The notes below the pieces were generated by a model that saw only the letters and a list, made by a program, of their open reading frames with translations, made no database searches and had not been told where the DNA came from. From Phenylobacterium deserti (lineage in GTDB: Bacteria > Pseudomonadota > Alphaproteobacteria > Caulobacterales > Caulobacteraceae), in the NCBI RefSeq assembly GCF_003254705.1, contig NZ_QFYR01000003.1:124001-188000 (forward strand): a DNA stretch of 64,000 nt. The letters are read 5' to 3'. The stretch's first letter is position 1. Each line of letters starts with the position of its first letter. A program made the translations under genes and the position numbers. Below are positions 43,003 to 51,157 of the stretch, in pieces.

Positions 43003-44514
43003 ATGGACGAGCGTATCCGCAGCATCTGCATCGTTGGCGGCGGCACGGCCGGCTGGATGACCGCCGCGGCCCTCACCAAGGTGCTGGGCCCCGAGTACGC
43101 CCGCATCACCCTGGTGGAGTCCGACGAGATCGGCACCGTCGGGGTGGGGGAGGCGACCATCCCCCAGATCGGCATCTTCAACCGGCTGCTGGGCATCGAG
43201 GAGGACGAGTTCGTCCGCCGGGTGAACGGCACCTATAAGCTGGGCATCCAGTTCGTGGACTGGGGCCGCAAGGGCCACACCTACTTCCACCCGTTCGGCC
43301 CGTTCGGCGTGGACATGGAGGGCGTCTCCTTCCACGCCTTCTGGCTGCGTCTGATGCAGGGCGGAGATCCGCGCCCGATCACCGACTTCTCCATCCAGTC
43401 GGCGGCGGCGGACGCCGGCAAGTTCATGCGCGCGATCACCAGTGATCCGCGCTCCATGCTGTCCAAGATCGCCTACGCCTTCCACTTCGACGCCGGTCTC
43501 TACGCCCGCTTCCTGCGCGAGCTGGCCGAGGCGCGCGGCGCCGTGCGCCAGGAGGGCCGCATCGTCGAGGTGGCCAAGCGCGGCTCCGACGGCTTCATCG
43601 AGGCCGTGGTCCTGCAGGACGGCACGCGCATCGAGGCCGACCTCTTCGTCGACTGCTCCGGCTTCCGCGGCCTGCTGATCGACGGAGCCATGGGCGCCGA
43701 GTTCGAGGACTGGTCGCACTGGCTGCCCTGCGATCGCGCCGTCGCCGTGCCCTGCGAGCGGGTCAGCGAGACCACCCCCTACACCCGCTCCACCGCCCGC
43801 GAGGCGGGCTGGCAGTGGCGCATCCCGCTGCAGCACCGCACGGGGAACGGCTACGTCTTCTCAAGCGCCCACATCAGCGAGGACGAGGCGACCGCCGTGC
43901 TCCTCAAGAACCTCGACGGCGCCCCCACGGCCGATCCCCGGGTGCTCCGCTTCAAGGGCGGCGTGCGCAAGACCTCCTGGATCAAGAACTGCGTGGCGCT
44001 CGGGCTGGCGGCCGGCTTCATCGAGCCCCTGGAGTCCACCTCGATCCACCTGGTCCAGAGCGGCATCGCCAAGCTGCTGACCATGTTCCCGAGCCGCAGC
44101 TTCCACCAGGCCGATATCGACCGCTACAACCGCATCACCGCCCAGGAATGGGAGCAGGTCCGCGACTTCATCATCCTGCACTACAAGGTGACGGAGCGGT
44201 CCGACACGCCGTTCTGGGACCACGTGCGGACCATGGACGTGCCCGAGGCGTTGGCCGAGAAGCTGCGCGTCTTCCAGACCCACGGCCGCGTGTTCCGCGA
44301 GAACGAGGAGCTGTTCAATGACACCAGCTGGTTCGCCGTGCTGATCGGCCAGCTGATGACGCCGAACTCCTATGACCCGGTCGCGGACGTGCTCAGCCTC
44401 GAGGAGACCCGCCGCCGGCTGGACCAGATCCAGTCGGCCATCGCCACCTCCGTCGACTACATGCCGAAGCACGACCGCTTCATCGCCGACAACTGCGCGG
44501 CGGCCCGCGTCTGA
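43003..44514 (+). CDS. Flavin-dependent tryptophan-halogenase-like protein 4
   Basis: 503 aa from the ATG at 43003 (SD GAGGA). GGGTAGW at 12-18, Lys79 in [16 protein letters not shown] and PLESTSIHL are present. It has a longer segment between 110 and 150. The four tandem genes share start-to-stop spacing of a few bases, so they form one operon. Ends convergent with the hydrolase gene on the other strand, 15 bp away. Confidence 0.9.
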   Translation: MDERIRSICIVGGGTAGWMTAAALTKVLGPEYARITLVESDEIGTVGVGEATIPQIGIFNRLLGIEEDEFVRRVNGTYKLGIQFVDWGRKGHTYFHPFGPFGVDMEGVSFHAFWLRLMQGGDPRPITDFSIQSAAADAGKFMRAITSDPRSMLSKIAYAFHFDAGLYARFLRELAEARGAVRQEGRIVEVAKRGSDGFIEAVVLQDGTRIEADLFVDCSGFRGLLIDGAMGAEFEDWSHWLPCDRAVAVPCERVSETTPYTRSTAREAGWQWRIPLQHRTGNGYVFSSAHISEDEATAVLLKNLDGAPTADPRVLRFKGGVRKTSWIKNCVALGLAAGFIEPLESTSIHLVQSGIAKLLTMFPSRSFHQADIDRYNRITAQEWEQVRDFIILHYKVTERSDTPFWDHVRTMDVPEALAEKLRVFQTHGRVFRENEELFNDTSWFAVLIGQLMTPNSYDPVADVLSLEETRRRLDQIQSAIATSVDYMPKHDRFIADNCAAARV

Positions 44515-44529
44515 GGGCGGCGGGCGGCC

Positions 44530-45513
44530 TCAGCTGCCGCCCAATCCCTTCTGCCGCACGGTCCAGCCCGCGCGGGTGCAGAGCCCGCAGTCGGCGCCGC
44601 GGAACATCCGGGCCGCCGTGCTGTCGCCCTTGAGCTGCCAGGCCATCCAGCTGGCCGCCACCTGCGCATAGTCGCCGCCGTTCGGCACGCTCCAGAACGT
44701 GCCGTCGTGACCGACGCCGTTCTCGCCGAAGAACACCGGCACGTGCTGGATGCGGCCAACATCGTCCACGCCGTTCTTGTAGGCGATGTCCGTCGGCCCG
44801 CCGTTGATGTAGGCCACCGGCCCATGCAGCCGCTCCAGGGCGGACTTGGGCGTGGCCAGCACGCCTTGCGCGGCCGGCGGGGCGTCCGTGAACACGCCGC
44901 TGTTGAACAGGATCGCCGTCTTCACCCGCGGGTCGGCCGCCACGGACAGGGCCTGCAGCCCGCCGCAGCTGTGGCCCATCACCCCGATCCGCTGCAGGTC
45001 GATCCGCCGGTGCAGCGGGCTGGCCGCATCCGCGTTCTGCCGCGCCGCCCAGTCGATGGCCTCGACCAGCTGCTGTGGCTGGGTCTGCTCCGACAGTCGG
45101 GCGGGCGCGGGAGCCGGCGCCCCCGCGGCCGGCGCAGGCGCGGCCGGCGGCTCAGGCTCGACGCTGCGGTCGCGCCGGGGATGGCCCGCGGCGATCACGA
45201 TGAAGCCGTGCGAGGCCACCTCGCGCAGGAAGGCGGCGTGGCTCAGCCCGTCGTCCACGCAGGCGCCGTTGCCCCAAAGGACGAGCGGCAAAGGCCCAGG
45301 CGCAGGCTTGGCCGGACGGTACACCGTGTTCCCGCGCATGGAGCCGAACGCTTCGGCCACCGCGGGGTAGGGCCCCGTGCCGCCCGGCGCGCCGATCACC
45401 CCCACCGGCTTCACGGGCGGCGGCGCCTGTTGCGCCGCGGCGCTCCCCGCAAGAGCCAAGCCCAACACCATGCTGCAAACCGCCGAGCGGCGCATGCGGA
45501 CGAGAGAGGTCAT
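44530..45513 (-). CDS. Secreted alpha/beta-hydrolase (dienelactone-hydrolase-like)
   Basis: 327 aa, minus strand. Signal peptide ends AAA-Q near residue 28. The oxyanion strand LPLVLWGNGACVDDG, a Pro/Ala linker near 130-150, the nucleophile GHSCGG, Asp in the later FNSG...INGGPTDIAY region and a C-terminal HDG His. Similar to secreted esterase/lipase or PHB-depolymerase-like hydrolases. Its ATG overlaps the GH3 stop (ATGA), so it is the second gene of that operon. Confidence 0.75.
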   Translation of the reverse strand: MTSLVRMRRSAVCSMVLGLALAGSAAAQQAPPPVKPVGVIGAPGGTGPYPAVAEAFGSMRGNTVYRPAKPAPGPLPLVLWGNGACVDDGLSHAAFLREVASHGFIVIAAGHPRRDRSVEPEPPAAPAPAAGAPAPAPARLSEQTQPQQLVEAIDWAARQNADAASPLHRRIDLQRIGVMGHSCGGLQALSVAADPRVKTAILFNSGVFTDAPPAAQGVLATPKSALERLHGPVAYINGGPTDIAYKNGVDDVGRIQHVPVFFGENGVGHDGTFWSVPNGGDYAQVAASWMAWQLKGDSTAARMFRGADCGLCTRAGWTVRQKGLGGS

Positions 45514-48212
45514 TTCGGCAGCTCCACGGCCTGTTCGATGCGGAAGACGCCAGACGCGGCTTTGGCCCCGGCGACCGGCTGGCCGCCCCCAACGCTCACC
45601 TGATAGTCGCCAACCAGCACCGTGCGCCGGCCGTCTACCCGAACCGAACTCAGGTCCCGCGCCGCCAGCTCGAAGCTGACCTTCTTGGCCTCGCCAGGCT
45701 TCAGGCTCACCCGCTCGAAGCCGCGCAGCGCCAGGTTCGGCGCGCCGGGATCGGCCGGGAACCGCAGGTACAGCTGAGCGATCTCGTCGCCGGCCCGCTG
45801 GCCCACGTTGCGCAGGGTGGTGCTCACCCGCACCTTGGGCGTCTTGCCGCCCGATACCCGCTCCACCAGCAGCGGACCGTAGTCGAACTGCGTGTAGCTC
45901 AGGCCGTGACCGAAGGCGTAGACCGGCTCGCCTTCGAAGTAGCGGTAGGTCCGCCCCTTCATGTCGTAGTCGCCGAACGGCGGCAGCTGGTCGAGGCTGC
46001 GGTAGAACGTCAGCGGCAGCCGCCCGCTCGGATTGGTCCGCCCCGACAGCACATTGGCCACCGCCAGGCCGCCGGACTGGCCCGGGTACCAGGCCTCCAG
46101 GATCGCCGCAGCGTTGTCCTTGGCCCACGACAGGTTCAGCGGGCTGCCGTTCATGGTCACCACCACCACAGGCTTGCCCGTGGCCTTGGCCATCTTGAGC
46201 AGGGCCTGCTGTTCGGCGGGGATCTCCAGGTTCGTCTTGTCCCCGCCCTTGAAGCCGGGGATCTCGACGGGCGATTCTTCGGCTTCCAGGTCGGAGGTCA
46301 GGCCCACCACGGCCACGATCACGTCGGCGCTGGCCGCCGCGCGCTTCATGTCGCCTTCCGGATCCGTGGAGATCCGCTTCCACATCAGATCCACTCCGGC
46401 CAGGCCATGCGCCTCGGAGGTGATCTCGATCGGATAGCGCCGGCCCTTCTCCAGCTTCAGCGTCTTCATGGTCGGCAGGCTGTTCCAGCTCGCCTTGGTG
46501 AGATCCACGAAGTGCTCGCCGTTCAGCTTCATCGCGCCGTTGAAGCCGCTCAGGCCGAGGCGATAGGTCCCGCTTTCCGGGGGAACCAGGAACCCGGTCC
46601 AGACGACCCGGTGATGGTCCGACACCTGCGCCAGGTCCAGGCTGCGCGCCGCGACATCCGCTTCCCGGCGCGTGACGACCGCCGTGGGCGAATAGCGCAT
46701 CTTGGCCACCGCATCGCCGAACGTGCCGGGCGCGAACGCCTTGGGCGCGGGCTCGACGGTGTTGAAGTAGCGCGCCGTCAGGCCGGGCTGGCCGTCCGCC
46801 GTACGAAGCGCCGAAGTCGGCACCCTGTCCCCGTCGGTGAAGGTCGCGCCGAACGGCGCATGCACCACCTGGGCGGCCGGGAACGCCTGACGCAGCCCTT
46901 CCAGCACCGAGATCGGGGTCCCGGACAGGGCGGAGGAATAGTTGCCGCGCAGCACCCGCGTGCCGTCGGCCAACGGGCCGATCACCGCAATGCGCGAGCC
47001 GGCGCGTAGGGGCAGGACGCCGTCGTTCTTCAGCAGCACCAGGCTCTTCTCGGCGGCTTCCAGCGCGAGGCGCCCGTGCTGGGGCGCGCCCACCACGGCG
47101 GGATTGCTGCGCGCGTCCCGCTGGCGCACGCCCGAAAGGTCTCCGGTGCGGAACCGCGCCGAGAACAGCCGGACCAGCGCCTGGTCGATGTCCGCCTCGC
47201 TGAGCAGGCCCCGCTTCAGCGCCTCGCGGTAGCGGTCGGTCAGGCCGTCCGTATAGGTCAGGGTCGCGCCGTTGCACTCGTTGTCGACCCCCGCCCGCAG
47301 GGAGGCGGCCGCGGCCGTCGCGGCGTCCGGCGCGTACTTGTGGTGGTCGCTGATGTCCTTCACCGCGTCGCAGTCGGACACGACATAGCCGTCGAACTTC
47401 CATGCCTCGCGCAGGTGGTCCTTCAGCAGCAGCTCGCTGGCGCAGGCCGGTTGGCCGTCGACGCGGTTGTAGGCGCACATGATCGACCCGGCCCGGGCGT
47501 CGACCACGGCCGCGCGGAACGCCGGCAGATAGGTGTCTTCCAGGTCGTGCGGCGAGACGAAGACGTTGGCGCCGTGGCGGGTGGACTCCGGTCCGCTGTG
47601 AACCGCGAAGTGCTTCGGCGTGGCCACCACGTTGGGCAGGTCGGGGTTCGGCCCCTGGATCCCCCGGACATAGGCCACGCCCATGCCGGCCGCCAGGAAC
47701 GGGTCCTCCCCATAGGTCTCCTGCCCACGGCCCCAGCGCGGATCGCGGAAGATGTTGATGTTGGGAGACCAGGTGTTCAGCGCGCTGCCCATCCGTCCCA
47801 TGCGGCCGGTCTGACGGGCCAGAGCGTGCAGCCCCTGGACCTCTGCGCCAATGGTGCCGGCCACGTTCTGCACCAGCGGGGTGTCGAAGGTGGCCGCCAG
47901 GCCGATGGGTTCGGGGAAGTTGGTCGTCGGCAGGGCGCCCAGCGCCCCGTGCAGCGACTCGGTCCACCAGTTGTAGGCGGGCACGCCCAGGCGCGGGATC
48001 GCCGGCGCGGTGTTGAGCAGCTGGTCGAGCTTCTCGTCCAGCGTCAGCTTCGCCACCAATTCGCTCGCCAGCCGATCCGCCTTCTCGCGCGCCGGCGATG
48101 GGCGCGCCGCCGCCGGCTCAGCCGCCATCGACATGGCGGGCAGGGGCGACAGGGCCGACGTGGCCAGCGCTAGCAGGCTGAGGCCGCAGGTTCGCGCCGT
48201 CTTGGCGATCAT
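45510..48212 (-). CDS. Glycoside hydrolase family 3 with PA14 domain
   Basis: 900 aa from the ATG at 48212 (AGGA site upstream), signal peptide ending near residue 31. The N-terminal domain has RWGRGQETYGEDP near 160 and SDCDAV with nucleophile Asp280. The PA14 module (about 455-600, LTARYFNTVEP to GVDLMWKRI) is inserted in the C-terminal domain, followed by the fibronectin-III-like end. SDCDAV resembles beta-xylosidase/arabinofuranosidase members more than simple beta-glucosidases. A periplasmic enzyme acting on oligosaccharides. Confidence 0.85.
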   Translation of the reverse strand: MIAKTARTCGLSLLALATSALSPLPAMSMAAEPAAARPSPAREKADRLASELVAKLTLDEKLDQLLNTAPAIPRLGVPAYNWWTESLHGALGALPTTNFPEPIGLAATFDTPLVQNVAGTIGAEVQGLHALARQTGRMGRMGSALNTWSPNINIFRDPRWGRGQETYGEDPFLAAGMGVAYVRGIQGPNPDLPNVVATPKHFAVHSGPESTRHGANVFVSPHDLEDTYLPAFRAAVVDARAGSIMCAYNRVDGQPACASELLLKDHLREAWKFDGYVVSDCDAVKDISDHHKYAPDAATAAAASLRAGVDNECNGATLTYTDGLTDRYREALKRGLLSEADIDQALVRLFSARFRTGDLSGVRQRDARSNPAVVGAPQHGRLALEAAEKSLVLLKNDGVLPLRAGSRIAVIGPLADGTRVLRGNYSSALSGTPISVLEGLRQAFPAAQVVHAPFGATFTDGDRVPTSALRTADGQPGLTARYFNTVEPAPKAFAPGTFGDAVAKMRYSPTAVVTRREADVAARSLDLAQVSDHHRVVWTGFLVPPESGTYRLGLSGFNGAMKLNGEHFVDLTKASWNSLPTMKTLKLEKGRRYPIEITSEAHGLAGVDLMWKRISTDPEGDMKRAAASADVIVAVVGLTSDLEAEESPVEIPGFKGGDKTNLEIPAEQQALLKMAKATGKPVVVVTMNGSPLNLSWAKDNAAAILEAWYPGQSGGLAVANVLSGRTNPSGRLPLTFYRSLDQLPPFGDYDMKGRTYRYFEGEPVYAFGHGLSYTQFDYGPLLVERVSGGKTPKVRVSTTLRNVGQRAGDEIAQLYLRFPADPGAPNLALRGFERVSLKPGEAKKVSFELAARDLSSVRVDGRRTVLVGDYQVSVGGGQPVAGAKAASGVFRIEQAVELPK

Positions 48213-48409
48213 GGCTGGATCCTTCCTGGGGCTTGGCTGGTCTGCGGGCTCTCGTCCCACGCCTCGCCGCCCTCCCGTATCTTTGTTGTTCTTGCGAGCT
48301 CGCGGACGCTAGCCAACGCCGCTTCCGCTGCCAAGCTATTAGTCGGTGTAATACGTGCCGCTGTCGGGTCGCTGGCGTCGCCCGTGTTCAGCCGCTAGCG
48401 TCGCCGGAA

Positions 48410-48420
48410 TAGTCGGACAC
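48410..48420. promoter_or_regulatory. Operator-like TAGTCGGACAC
   Basis: Fits the T(T/A)GTCNGACAA pattern with one mismatch. It overlaps a -10-like TAGTCG that has TTCAGC 17 bases upstream, and lies 22 bp before the ATG at 48442. Shared divergent region with the GH3 gene, where a weaker copy TAGTCGGTGTA is at 48340-48350. Confidence 0.5.
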
Positions 48421-48441
48421 AAGAAGGCGAAGCGCCCGCTC

Positions 48442-49413
48442 ATGCTCGAAGCTCCTTTTCCCCGTCGGACCCTGCTCGGATCGGCCTTGGCTGTGGCGGC
48501 GACGCCGTCCCTGGCGAAGGCGGCGGCTCCGGCGCGCCGCGCCGACGCCATGGACCTGTGGCCCGCCGGGCGGAGCGGTTTCTTCAACCCGGCGCTGCGT
48601 CTGGCGTTCGAGGAGCATGGCTCCGGCCAGCCCCCGGACCGCAGCCTCACCGGCGTCGGAACGGCGCTGATCCAGCCGGTGATTCCGGCCCAGCCCAACG
48701 GCGCGGCCCTGCTGATCATTCCCGGCGGCAGCTACCTTGGCGAATGGTTCGATCGCGAAGGCTTCGACGTGGCGGAGCGGCTCGCACTGGCCGGCGTCAC
48801 CAGCTTCATCCTCCGCTACCGCCTGCCGGGCGAGGGATGGGCGAACCGCTCGGAGGTCTCGCTGCAGGACGCGCAACGCGCCATTCGGCTGATCCGGGCC
48901 CGTGCGGACCAGTGGCGCCTGGACCCCACCAAAGTAGGCGTGATGGGCTTTTCCGCCGGCGGGCACCTTGCCGCCAACCTCTCGGTCCGAACCACGCCCG
49001 CCTACGACGCGATCGACGCCACGGACCGGCTGCCCCACAGGCCGGATCTGGCCGCGCTCATGTATCCGGTGATCGAACTGACGGGGCCCGCCGCCCACAA
49101 GGGATCGGCCGAGGCGCTGCTCGGACCCGCCCCGAGCGCGGACCTCGTGCGGCGTCATACGCCGTCGCTCCAGGTGTCGACCCGAACCCCGCCGACCTTC
49201 GTCGTCCACGCGATGGATGACGACCTGGTCCCGGTCGAGAACGCGTTTCGGCAGCTCTCCGCCCTGCGCACGGTCGGCGTGGCCGGCGAGGGGCACATTT
49301 TCCAGCAGGGCGGCCACGGGTTCGCGGTGCGGGGCTCGGCGGGCAAGCCGGTCGCCGCCTGGCCAGATCTTTTCCTGCGCTGGACGGCGTCGCATGGCTG
49401 GCCGACGTCCTAA
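48442..49413 (+). CDS. Secreted alpha/beta-hydrolase, acetyl-xylan-esterase-like
   Basis: 323 aa from the ATG at 48442. The N-terminus PRRTLLGSALAVAATPSLA is a twin-arginine-type signal. IIPGGSYLGEW (oxyanion), GVMGFSAGGHLAAN (nucleophile Ser), MDDDLVP (Asp) and GGHGF (His) form the BD-FAE/pectin-acetyl-esterase-like triad. Probably deacetylates glycan or removes a related ester. Divergent from the GH3/hydrolase operon. Confidence 0.8.
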   Translation: MLEAPFPRRTLLGSALAVAATPSLAKAAAPARRADAMDLWPAGRSGFFNPALRLAFEEHGSGQPPDRSLTGVGTALIQPVIPAQPNGAALLIIPGGSYLGEWFDREGFDVAERLALAGVTSFILRYRLPGEGWANRSEVSLQDAQRAIRLIRARADQWRLDPTKVGVMGFSAGGHLAANLSVRTTPAYDAIDATDRLPHRPDLAALMYPVIELTGPAAHKGSAEALLGPAPSADLVRRHTPSLQVSTRTPPTFVVHAMDDDLVPVENAFRQLSALRTVGVAGEGHIFQQGGHGFAVRGSAGKPVAAWPDLFLRWTASHGWPTS

Positions 49414-49546
49414 CCCGGACGGAGAGTTGCGGCGGCCGGCCAAGGGAAGGAGAGGCCGACCGCCGCGTCTCGCGAAAAGGTGGCAGTGTCCAGCGCCGCC
49501 CCCTCGCAAAGCGTGCCGGCGCCGATCGCGCCGGCGATGGATCCCC

Positions 49547-51094
49547 TCACACGGGCTGGAGGCCTCGCTCGGCGATTTTGCGGATCAGATCGCGGTGGCG
49601 GGGCAGGGCGGCGCGCAGCCGCTCGGTCTGCTGCTGGTTCTCGCGCCAGGCACGCCGCGCCAGGGTCGCTTCGCCCTCCAGGGCGTCAGGCTCGACCTCC
49701 GTCCGGAAGCCCATGCCGTACAGCACGTACTGGTAGCTGGCGGGCGGGAAGACCTCGTCGATGCGGTCGAACTCGTCGAACGCCCATGGCGACTGGTGCC
49801 GCCACAGCTGCAGAAGCTCCTGCAGCCGCTCGGGGACGCTCTCCTCCAGCAGGTTGTCGCGCCAGAAGGCGCTGTCGCGCCGCTGGGTCAGCACATAGTG
49901 CAGCTTCAGGAAGTCGATGATCCGGCCCCAGCGGTAATGCGTGGTGGCGTTGAAGCGCGAGGCGACCACGTCCATCACCTCCCGGCAGGCCGGCATGCGC
50001 TCGGCGATCAGCTTGGCCGACAGCTCGATCAGCACGATCGCCGACGCTTCGAGCGGCTCCAGGAACCCGGCGGCCAACCCCACCGCCACGCAGTTGCGCT
50101 TCCAAAAGGTTTCCCGGTGCCCGGCCCGGATGCTCAGCTTGCGCACCGGCAGGTTCTTGGCCGCGGGACCGAGATAGGCCCGTAACTCCTGCTCGGCCGC
50201 CTCGTCCGAGATGTGCGCGCTGGAGAAGACGTGCCCGACGCCGCGCCGGGTCGGCAGGCCGATGTCCCAGATCCAGCCGGAAGACTGCGCCGTGGAAATG
50301 GTGTGCGAGGCGATCGGGCTGGCTTCGCTCTCGTAGGGGACCTGCACCGCCAGCGCGGTGTCGCAAAACAGGATGTGGCTGCAATCCCGGAACGGCACGC
50401 CCAGGGCCTCGCCCAGCAACAGCGACCGAAAACCGGTGCAGTCGACGAACAGGTCGCCCTCGATGGCGCCCGCCTGTTCGGTGACGATCGCGCGGATGTC
50501 GCCGTCTTCCGCCATCTCCACGCGCTGCACGTCGGCCAGCACGTGGCGCACGCCGAGCGTGTCGCAGCAATGCCGCTGCAGAAACGGCGCGAACTTGCCT
50601 GCGTCCAGGTGGTAGGCGTAGTTCGCCGCGCCTTCGAATTCCGGGGTCGCGATGGTCTTGGGGGCAAGGCCCTCGTCGCAGATCTGCCCTTGCGGACAGA
50701 CGGCGTCGCAGAAGCTCTGGCCGTCCTCGCGCGCCAACCAGTGGGGCGCAAGGTTCACCTGCGAAAAGCCCTGCGGCAGCATCAGGGGATGGTAGTAGGC
50801 GTCGTCTTCCGCGCCCGTGGTCCAGCGGGCGAACTTCGCGCCCTGTTTGAAGGACGCATCGCACTCGCGGATGAAGTCGGTTTCCGAGACGCCCATCTTG
50901 GCGAGCGTCGTACGCAGCGTCGGCCAGGTGCCTTCGCCGACTCCGATGATCGGTGTGTTGGGCGACTCCACCAGCGTGACGCTGAAGGTGTTGCGCACGA
51001 TCCGGCTGCGATGCTTGGCGGCGATCACACCCGCCGTCAGCCACCCGGCGGTCCCGCCGCCGACGATCACGATATTTCGGATGGGTCGAACCAT
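49547..51094 (-). CDS. Flavin-dependent tryptophan-halogenase-like protein 5
   Basis: 515 aa, minus strand. GGGTAGW at 12-18, GVGEGTWP near 51, Lys83 in SFKQGAKF, then WIWDIGLPTRRG in place of WxWxIP plus Gly, and PLEASAIVL. It belongs to a different branch from genes 1-4. It lies 63 bp downstream of the end of receptor 2 on the same strand, separated by a terminator, so it is likely partly co-expressed with the receptor. Confidence 0.85.
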   Translation of the reverse strand: MVRPIRNIVIVGGGTAGWLTAGVIAAKHRSRIVRNTFSVTLVESPNTPIIGVGEGTWPTLRTTLAKMGVSETDFIRECDASFKQGAKFARWTTGAEDDAYYHPLMLPQGFSQVNLAPHWLAREDGQSFCDAVCPQGQICDEGLAPKTIATPEFEGAANYAYHLDAGKFAPFLQRHCCDTLGVRHVLADVQRVEMAEDGDIRAIVTEQAGAIEGDLFVDCTGFRSLLLGEALGVPFRDCSHILFCDTALAVQVPYESEASPIASHTISTAQSSGWIWDIGLPTRRGVGHVFSSAHISDEAAEQELRAYLGPAAKNLPVRKLSIRAGHRETFWKRNCVAVGLAAGFLEPLEASAIVLIELSAKLIAERMPACREVMDVVASRFNATTHYRWGRIIDFLKLHYVLTQRRDSAFWRDNLLEESVPERLQELLQLWRHQSPWAFDEFDRIDEVFPPASYQYVLYGMGFRTEVEPDALEGEATLARRAWRENQQQTERLRAALPRHRDLIRKIAERGLQPV

Positions 51095-51111
51095 ACGCTT
51101 GCCCGGCAGCG

Positions 51112-51146
51112 AAAATAACTGGGGGCGCCGTCGCCGGCGCCCCCAG
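51112..51146 (-). terminator. Terminator between receptor 2 and halogenase 5
   Basis: A 10-bp perfect stem GGGGGCGCCG / CGGCGCCCCC (51121-51130 and 51135-51144) with a four-base loop, followed on the minus strand by AGTTATTTTCG. It can end transcription from the receptor or let only part through to the halogenase gene. Confidence 0.75.
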
Positions 51147-51157
51147 CCAAGGGGGGT

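Noticed and set aside
44515-44542. GGGCGGC/GCCGCCC repeat between halogenase 4 and the hydrolase gene
   Set aside because: Long loop, no T-run on either side and overlap with the hydrolase stop; too weak to call a terminator.
44530-47967. A 1145-residue minus-strand frame spanning the hydrolase and most of the GH3 gene
   Set aside because: Only its C-terminal third is the secreted hydrolase; the upstream part is the GH3 gene read out of frame.
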